From an uncultured Collinsella sp. (GTDB lineage: Bacteria; Actinomycetota; Coriobacteriia; Coriobacteriales; Coriobacteriaceae): a DNA stretch of 5,321 nucleotides. Where the stretch lies: NCBI GenBank assembly GCA_934655835.1, contig CAKUHM010000108.1:1-5321 (forward strand), read 5' to 3'. Made by a program: the position numbers and the translations under genes. Shown here in pieces: positions 1 through 3,573 of this stretch (position 1 is its first letter; every line of letters starts with the position of its first letter). The notes below the pieces were generated by a model, which worked only from the letters and a program-made list of their open reading frames with translations, did not search any database and was not told the DNA's origin.

Positions 1-335
1 ATAGCAGCCTGCTTGGCCGCCAACTGCTTCTTATAAGGACGATTGAGCGCCGTGCACCCACCACAAGCTTTCATGATTGAACAGGGAGACTTGGGGTCCA
101 CGGCCTTACGCGCAGACAAAACCGGATCTTTATGCGAGCGCCTGGAGCGAGTCTGAGATGCCTTGTCCTCGCTCCGACGAGAACTGGGGCGCTTGGCCTT
201 AGCCTTGCCCTTCGCCGACTTACCCTTCGCATCCTGAGACGACTTGGATTTCTTAGAAGATTTTTTCTCCTCCGACCCCTCAGCCGCCTCGATCAAAGCA
301 CGACGAGCCTTACGCTCCGCACGAGATTCTGCCAT
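1..335 (-). CDS. RlmD/TrmA-family RNA (uracil-C5) methyltransferase, N-terminal part (3' end outside window)
   Basis: Only the first 111 codons are present. Residues 85-94 read CSIMKACGGC, a C-x5-C-x2-C pattern, followed by Y101 and QLAAKQ at 104-109. This matches the 4Fe-4S cluster motif and the following helix of RlmD-type 23S rRNA m5U methyltransferases (E. coli RlmD has the same C-x5-C-G-G-C spacing). Family members transfer a methyl group from SAM to C5 of a uridine in rRNA or tRNA; the catalytic domain lies beyond the left edge, so the target cannot be assigned. Residues 1-80 are a Lys/Ser/Arg/Ala-rich, probably disordered basic tail where many relatives carry a TRAM domain. The start is fixed by an in-frame TAA at 339-341, six bases upstream. 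The ribosome site is weak: GGGG at 343-346 (read on the minus strand), seven bases away. The gene is divergent from the ABC importer. The family is fairly sure; the subfamily is not. Confidence 0.8.
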   Translation of the reverse strand, partial: MAESRAERKARRALIEAAEGSEEKKSSKKSKSSQDAKGKSAKGKAKAKRPSSRRSEDKASQTRSRRSHKDPVLSARKAVDPKSPCSIMKACGGCTALNRPYKKQLAAKQAA

Positions 336-375
336 GAATTAACCCCACTATTAAAGAAAAGAAAAGTCCGAAGCA

Positions 376-381
376 ATTGTA
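376..381 (-). promoter_or_regulatory. Possible -10 element for the methyltransferase gene
   Basis: Read on the minus strand this is TACAAT, five of six bases of the sigma-70 -10 consensus. It lies about 40 bases upstream of the start codon at 335. No good -35 hexamer is found 16-18 bases further upstream, so the promoter call is tentative. Confidence 0.3.
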
Positions 382-390
382 CCGTGCATT

Positions 391-439
391 CAACGTGCCC
401 GATTGGAGGGGACGCCTATTTAAGGCCCCGAGCACGTTG
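391..439. repeat. Hairpin in the divergent intergenic region
   Basis: CAACGTGC at 391-398 is the reverse complement of GCACGTTG at 432-439, an exact 8-bp stem. The loop holds a second small stem in which GCCT and AGGC flank ATTTA (about 413-425), extended by GGG/CCC pairs. It lies immediately outside the large inverted repeat and upstream of the possible minus-strand -10. Its role is unknown; it could be an operator, the edge of the repeat element, or chance. Confidence 0.4.
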
Positions 440-442
440 TCT

Positions 443-581
443 CCCGGAATGCCGGCAGCCGTCACGGCATTTAATTTATCGCGAGTTCCGCACGAACAGG
501 AGGCCACTTAATGTGGCCTCCGTCGTGAGCAGGACTGTAGAGCAGCAAATTAAATGCCGTGACGGCTGCCGGCATTCCGGG
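443..581. repeat. Perfect 35-bp inverted repeat with 69-bp spacer (palindromic intergenic element)
   Basis: The left arm 443-477 begins CCCGGAATGCCGG and ends GGCATTTAATTT; the right arm 547-581 is its exact reverse complement over all 35 bases. Pairing stops at both arm ends. Each arm also contains its own weaker palindrome: AATGCCG and CGGCATT seven bases long around a 10-base loop. The spacer 478-546 has a further hairpin (499-521). No coding sequence or transposase is seen, and no clear target-site duplication flanks it. Perfect arms of this length imply recent origin, gene-conversion-like maintenance or selection. It could be a non-autonomous palindromic repeat, a cruciform-forming site, or the arms of an invertible segment. 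The sequence alone does not decide. Confidence 0.9.
491..527. repeat. Nested hairpin inside the large inverted repeat
   Basis: GGAGGCCAC (499-507) pairs exactly with GTGGCCTCC (513-521) around the loop TTAAT. Beyond a small asymmetric internal loop (496-498 against 522), CACGA (491-495) pairs with TCGTG (523-527). Together with the 35-bp arms, this makes nearly the whole 443-581 block self-complementary. No T-run follows the stem, so it is not an intrinsic terminator. Confidence 0.75.
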
Positions 582-626
582 TGCACCAACCTTGTGCTTT
601 CCGTCTTGCGCAGGACTGTAGAGCAG
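520..626 (+). repeat. Pair of direct repeats with 81-bp period
   Basis: GCAGGACTGTAGAGCAG occurs at 529-545 and 610-626, 17 identical bases exactly 81 apart. Similarity extends left (CCGTCGTGA at 520 against CCGTCTTGC at 601) and into a following AAA-TTAA. TTGTGCT also follows each copy at nearly the same distance (592 and 674). This suggests a degenerate tandem duplication of a roughly 80-bp unit, with the first copy overlapping the right arm of the large inverted repeat. Two copies only, so it is not a CRISPR array. Confidence 0.7.
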
Positions 627-673
627 GAAACTTAATTACGCGCCGCTCCCCGCCCGTGCCGGCAACCCCTCCC

Positions 674-702
674 TTGTGCTGCATCACGCTAAAGTGTATG
701 AT
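674..702 (+). promoter_or_regulatory. Probable sigma-70-type promoter of the ABC importer operon
   Basis: TTGTGC (674-679) and TATGAT (697-702) are separated by 17 bases. The -10 matches consensus at five of six positions and the -35 keeps the TTG. Transcription would start near 709, giving a leader of about 49 bases before the start codon at 758. The -35 falls at the end of the second unit of the degenerate tandem repeat, so the repeat may have supplied part of the promoter. Confidence 0.5.
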
Positions 703-740
703 TCTGAACGTTACATGACTCACTTTACCTAACTAAAGTG
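690..740 (+). promoter_or_regulatory. Triple TAAAGTG motif, candidate operator
   Basis: TAAAGTG occurs at 690-696 (abutting the -10 hexamer) and 734-740, and its reverse complement CACTTTA at 721-727. The last two can form a 7-bp hairpin with a 6-base loop, ending just before the ribosome site at 746. Arrangement around the promoter and start site is what a repressor operator would show; the 690 and 721 copies are 31 bp apart, about three helical turns. The regulator is unknown, and an RNA hairpin role is the alternative. Confidence 0.4.
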
Positions 741-757
741 CTATCAAGGGGGATACC

Positions 758-1618
758 ATGAATACCGATATGTCTCGTCGTCAGTTTGTTGGCCTAGCCG
801 GTTCGCTTGCCACGGTGCTCGGCCTTGGTCTGGTCGGCTGCGGCGGCGGTGCCGATAAGGGCTCCGCTGCCGGTTCTGCCGCAGCCAAGGACGTGAAGGG
901 CGCCGCGGAGTCCAAGAAGCTCGTGGTGGGCTTTGACAAGTCCTATCCTCCGTATGGTTTTGTGGGCGACGACGGTGAGTACACCGGCTTTGACCTCGAC
1001 CTTGCCAAGGCCGTTGCCGACAAACAGGGTTGGGACGTTGAGTACGAGGCCATCGACTGGGATGCCAAGGATACGCTGCTCAACTCGGGCGCCATCAACT
1101 GCATCTGGAACGGCTTTACTATGGAGGGCCGCGAGGACGACTACACGTTCTCCGATCCGTACATGCTCAACGAGCAGGTGCTGGTGGTCAAGAAGGATGC
1201 GGGCATCAAGAGCTGGGATGACCTTGCAGGCAAGACCGTGATCACCCAGACCGATTCCGCCGCACAGGACGTGCTCGAGGGCGACCAGAAGGATCTGGCC
1301 GCGACGTTTGCCACGCTCGATACCATCGGCGAGTACAATACGGCGTTTATGCAGCTCGAAAGTGGCGCTGTCGATGCTGTTGCCTGCGACCTCTCGATCG
1401 CTCAGTATCAGCTTGCCGCCAAGCCCGATGCCTATACGCAGCTTGATAAGCCGCTGTCCAGCGAGCACTACGCCGTTGGCTTTAAGAAGGGTGACACCAA
1501 GTCTGCCGACGCCGTGACCGAGTCGCTCAAGGCGCTCTACGAGGACGGCACGGTCAAGGACCTGTGCGACAAGTATGCGGATTACGGTCTTTCCTTCGAC
1601 AACTGGGTTCTCAAATAG
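758..1618 (+). CDS. Amino acid ABC transporter substrate-binding lipoprotein (family 3), Tat-type signal
   Basis: The 286-residue protein is the extracytoplasmic receptor of a polar amino acid importer. The signal region has SRRQFV at 6-11, a twin-arginine motif, a hydrophobic stretch to residue 26 and the lipobox LVGC at 25-28, so C28 is probably lipidated. A Gly/Ala/Ser/Lys linker runs to about 54. The family 3 fold follows: YPPYGFVG (63-70), GFDLDLAKAVA (77-87), WNGFT (117-121), R125 in the place of the arginine that binds the ligand carboxylate in GlnH, FSDPY (131-135), and D211 in the usual place for the Asp that binds the amino group. Length is normal. The exact amino acid is not readable; Gln/His/Arg/cystine-type ligands are all possible. 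The start at 758 has AAGGGGG (746-752) five bases upstream; ATG at 770 keeps the Tat motif but lacks a ribosome site. It is the first gene of the importer operon. Confidence 0.93.
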   Translation: MNTDMSRRQFVGLAGSLATVLGLGLVGCGGGADKGSAAGSAAAKDVKGAAESKKLVVGFDKSYPPYGFVGDDGEYTGFDLDLAKAVADKQGWDVEYEAIDWDAKDTLLNSGAINCIWNGFTMEGREDDYTFSDPYMLNEQVLVVKKDAGIKSWDDLAGKTVITQTDSAAQDVLEGDQKDLAATFATLDTIGEYNTAFMQLESGAVDAVACDLSIAQYQLAAKPDAYTQLDKPLSSEHYAVGFKKGDTKSADAVTESLKALYEDGTVKDLCDKYADYGLSFDNWVLK

Positions 1619-1632
1619 CGGCTTTCCCAGGC

Positions 1633-1651
1633 ACCCGATTTAGCATTGGGT
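1633..1651 (+). promoter_or_regulatory. Intercistronic hairpin after the binding-protein gene
   Basis: ACCCGAT (1633-1639) pairs with ATTGGGT (1645-1651), with one G-U pair and a 5-base loop; only TTT (1651-1653) follows. It is too weak for a full terminator. Such hairpins after binding-protein genes often protect the upstream mRNA or cause partial termination, giving more receptor than permease. That role here is inference. Confidence 0.35.
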
Positions 1652-1684
1652 TTGCTGTTCCGTTACTGCGAAAGAGAGGGTAGG

Positions 1685-2338
1685 TTGTCTATCCAAGTCA
1701 TGATGCAGATGCTTGGCCAGGGATTCTTGGTCAGCTTGCAGCTGTTTGTGCTGACGTTGCTCGGGTCGATTCCGCTGGGAATCCCCGTGGTGTTTATGCG
1801 CATGAGCAAGATCGCGCCGCTTCGCTGGATTGCGCGCATCTACATTTCGGTCATGCGCGGCACGCCGCTCATGCTGCAGATGTTTGCCATCTACTTTGCC
1901 CCGTACTACGTGTTCGGCATTTCGCTCACGCCCGATTCCAAGTGGACGGCGTGCGTCGTGGCGTTCATCATCAACTATGCCGGCTATTTTGCCGAGATCT
2001 ATCGCTCGGGCCTGCAGTCTATTCCGCGTGGTCAATACGAGGCCGCCGAGGTGCTGGGCTACTCGCGCGTGCAGACGTTTCTGTATATCGTGATGCCGCA
2101 GGTCGCCAAGCGTATTTTGCCGGCGATGGGCAACGAGATCATCACGCTGGTCAAGGATACGTCACTGGCGTTTGCCATCGGCGTGGGCGAGATGTTCTCG
2201 ACGGCCAAGGCACTGGTCGCCTCGCAGGTGAGCATGGTGCCGTTTGCGATCGCGGCGCTGATCTACTGGGTCTTTAACTTCGTGGTCGAGATGCTGCTGG
2301 GCGCTGCCGAGAAAAAATTGGATTACTACCATGACTAG
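1685..2338 (+). CDS. Polar amino acid ABC transporter permease
   Basis: This membrane component of the importer has 217 residues from the TTG start at 1685. Motifs fit the His/Glu/Gln/Arg/opine permease family: RGTPLMLQ at 58-65, NYAGYFAEIYRSG at 97-109, and the EAA loop starting E119-A120-A121, with G125 and L145-P146, which docks on the ATPase. About five membrane segments are visible, near 13-37, 61-80, 86-106, 153-176 and 185-206. Length is typical. Only one permease gene is present, so a homodimer is expected. The start was chosen because GAGAGGG (1674-1680) lies four bases upstream. An in-frame TTG at 1646 would add 13 residues but lies inside the intercistronic hairpin without a ribosome site; ATG at 1700 also lacks one. 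It follows the binding-protein gene by 66 bases and probably shares its transcript. Confidence 0.92.
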   Translation: MSIQVMMQMLGQGFLVSLQLFVLTLLGSIPLGIPVVFMRMSKIAPLRWIARIYISVMRGTPLMLQMFAIYFAPYYVFGISLTPDSKWTACVVAFIINYAGYFAEIYRSGLQSIPRGQYEAAEVLGYSRVQTFLYIVMPQVAKRILPAMGNEIITLVKDTSLAFAIGVGEMFSTAKALVASQVSMVPFAIAALIYWVFNFVVEMLLGAAEKKLDYYHD

Positions 2339-2343
2339 GTCGT

Positions 2344-2367
2344 TCCGCCGTTCTGACGAACGGCGGA
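2344..2367 (+). repeat. 10-bp perfect hairpin after the permease gene
   Basis: TCCGCCGTTC (2344-2353) and GAACGGCGGA (2358-2367) pair exactly around the loop TGAC, five bases after the permease stop codon. The stem is as stable as many terminators, but CTGCTCG follows instead of a T-run, so efficient intrinsic termination is unlikely. It may block 3' exonucleases and stabilise the upstream mRNA, or be part of the neighbouring palindromic element. Confidence 0.6.
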
Positions 2368-2381
2368 CTGCTCGACGCTGC

Positions 2382-2480
2382 GCGCGTGCCTGACGGCCAA
2401 TCTGCGCCTCAAGCCGTCGCTTGCGTACAGAAGTACGCGGCGCTCCTCTTTCGGAGCACATTGTCTCGTCAGTCACACGC
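2382..2480. repeat. Imperfect ~100-bp palindromic element between permease and ATPase genes
   Basis: Left arm 2382-2428 and right arm 2433-2480 are imperfect reverse complements around the loop AGAA (2429-2432). By hand alignment, about 32 of 47 positions pair, allowing one single-base gap. The centre is an exact GCGTAC/GTACGC stem (2423-2428 and 2433-2438), and CGTCAG with CAC and CGC blocks is shared near the outer ends. A local alternative stem, GCTCC/GGAGC, lies at 2442-2457. No gene or promoter is visible in the block. Its size and dyad structure recall short interspersed palindromic repeats (ERIC-like in design, not in sequence). An intergenic repeat inserted in the operon is the best reading. 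Confidence 0.6.
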
Positions 2481-2511
2481 TCGCTGACTCTTCAAATACA
2501 TGGAGGTTTCC

Positions 2512-3276
2512 GTGTCCGGAACGGTAATGAATATAACGAACGCCCGTAAGGCGTTTGGCGGCAATGAGGTGCTTAAGGATATCTCGCTCGAGGTGAGGCG
2601 TGGCGAGGTCGTGGCGATTATCGGGCCTTCGGGTGGCGGTAAGTCTACGCTGCTGCGTTGCGCCACGCTGCTTGAGACGCTCGGCGGCGGCTCGCTCTCG
2701 TTTGGCGACCTTGCGGTCGCGACGGACGCGGGCTCAGGCGCGGTCTATGCGAAGGGCGATGTGCCCAAGCAGGCACGCTCGCGGTTTGGCCTGGTGTTCC
2801 AGAACTACAATCTGTTCCCGCACTATACCGTGATGAAAAACATCACCGACGCGCCGATCCGCGTGCTCAAGCGCCCGCGCGAGCAAGCGGAGGCCCGTGC
2901 ACACGAGCTGATTGCGCAGATGGGGCTTACGGGCAACGAGAACAAGGTGCCCTGCGAGCTTTCGGGCGGTCAGCAGCAGCGCGTGAGTATCGCCCGCGCC
3001 CTGGCGCTCGATCCGGAAATCTTGTTCTTTGACGAGCCGACCTCGGCACTCGATCCCGAGCTGACGGCCGAGGTGCTGCGTGTCATCAAGGACCTCGCGG
3101 CGCAGAATATGACGATGGTAATCGTGACGCACGCGATGCAGTTTGCGCGTGATGTTGCCGACCGCGTGGTCTTTATGGATGGCGGCCGCATTGTCGAAGA
3201 AGGTCCTGCCGAGCAGGTCATCGACCATCCGCGCGAGCAGCGTACGCGCGAGTTCTTGAGCCGTATCGAGGGATAG
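2512..3276 (+). CDS. Polar amino acid ABC transporter ATP-binding protein
   Basis: This cytoplasmic ATPase of 254 residues powers the importer. All motifs are intact (numbered from the GTG start): Walker A GPSGGGKST 38-46, Q-loop Gln 97 in VFQNYNLFPH, signature LSGGQ 150-154, Walker B ILFFDEP 170-176 with catalytic Glu 175, D-loop SALD 178-181, and H-loop His 207. It resembles GlnQ/HisP-type subunits, with an insertion of about ten residues around 72-86 (ATDAGSG region) that varies in the family. The GTG at 2512 was chosen because GGAGG (2502-2506) sits five bases upstream. The in-frame ATG at 2500 overlaps that ribosome site and has none of its own; ATG at 2527 would still keep all motifs. 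It lies 173 bases after the permease, unusually far for such an operon, with palindromes between, but no separate promoter was found. Confidence 0.93.
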   Translation: MSGTVMNITNARKAFGGNEVLKDISLEVRRGEVVAIIGPSGGGKSTLLRCATLLETLGGGSLSFGDLAVATDAGSGAVYAKGDVPKQARSRFGLVFQNYNLFPHYTVMKNITDAPIRVLKRPREQAEARAHELIAQMGLTGNENKVPCELSGGQQQRVSIARALALDPEILFFDEPTSALDPELTAEVLRVIKDLAAQNMTMVIVTHAMQFARDVADRVVFMDGGRIVEEGPAEQVIDHPREQRTREFLSRIEG

Positions 3277-3297
3277 GCTCAGGTATTAATTGAGATG

Positions 3298-3333
3298 AAA
3301 CCGCCGCAGGTCTTATGGTCTGCGGCGGTTTTT
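3298..3333 (+). terminator. Intrinsic terminator of the ABC importer operon
   Basis: AAACCGCCGCAG (3298-3309) pairs exactly with CTGCGGCGGTTT (3320-3331) around a 10-base loop, and the T-run spans 3329-3333. It begins 21 bases after the ATPase stop codon. Because the stem starts with AAA, a minus-strand transcript would end the stem in TTT, but no minus-strand gene ends here. Confidence 0.92.
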
Positions 3334-3573
3334 ATTCGCATCGGTGGGGCCCAACAATCGCCTTCCATGCCCGCTTTCTCCTCTCGCCGCCTGTATTCAT
3401 ACGTGTGCCGAAAGGTATGCATGGACAGCCGCCCGTGAGGGTAGGGTGGTGGCATAGGACATTTGGAGGGTGAGTCGGCTCGGCTGCCGACCATGCTGCT
3501 CCCGGGACGGCACCGACCGCGAACTCTCCCCGTTGGCGTCGCGCATTGCGCGCGACCCTGCAAGGAGGTCATC
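3334..3573 (+). other. Leader region of the EF-G-like gene; no gene recognised
   Basis: These 240 bases separate the terminator from the EF-G-like start codon. No convincing -35/-10 pair, known riboswitch signature or small gene with a proper ribosome site was seen. Two exact hairpins are present: GTCGGC/GCCGAC (3474-3479 with 3486-3491) and GTCGCGC/GCGCGAC (3538-3544 with 3550-3556). The second ends five bases before the AAGGAGGT ribosome site, so it could affect initiation. The promoter must lie in this stretch if the terminator works, but I cannot place it. Confidence 0.45.

Noticed and set aside
310..507. A 65-codon minus-strand frame starting inside the inverted repeat
   Set aside because: It overlaps the methyltransferase start in a different frame, lies in palindromic DNA and resembles no family.
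529..626. Possible CRISPR array
   Set aside because: There are only two copies of 17 bases, with a 64-base gap that itself contains an arm of an inverted repeat, and no cas genes.
132..635. A 167-codon plus-strand open frame
   Set aside because: It is antisense to the methyltransferase gene, runs through the large inverted repeat, has Arg/Leu-rich shadow composition and no ribosome site.
794..1468. A 224-codon minus-strand frame opposite the binding-protein gene
   Set aside because: The plus-strand protein has clear family motifs; the antisense frame is a by-product of GC-rich codon use.
1646..1684. Upstream TTG start for the permease
   Set aside because: It lies in the intercistronic hairpin with no ribosome site, and the added residues are unlike family N-termini; TTG at 1685 has GAGAGGG four bases upstream.
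2461..2499. Internal promoter for the ATPase gene (TTGTCT at 2461)
   Set aside because: No -10-like hexamer is found at 16-18 bases; the nearest AT-rich stretch abuts the ribosome site.
2500..2511. ATG start at 2500 for the ATPase
   Set aside because: The ATG overlaps the GGAGG that best serves the GTG at 2512, and it has no ribosome site of its own.
3417..3473. An 18-codon upstream frame with two adjacent Trp codons, considered as a leader peptide
   Set aside because: The GAAAGG before it is only one base from the ATG, and no attenuator or terminator-antiterminator pair follows.
3334..3573. Known riboswitch, T-box or structured RNA before the EF-G-like gene
   Set aside because: I could not match any conserved core of T-box, c-di-GMP, c-di-AMP, glycine, cobalamin, RNase P or tmRNA by eye.
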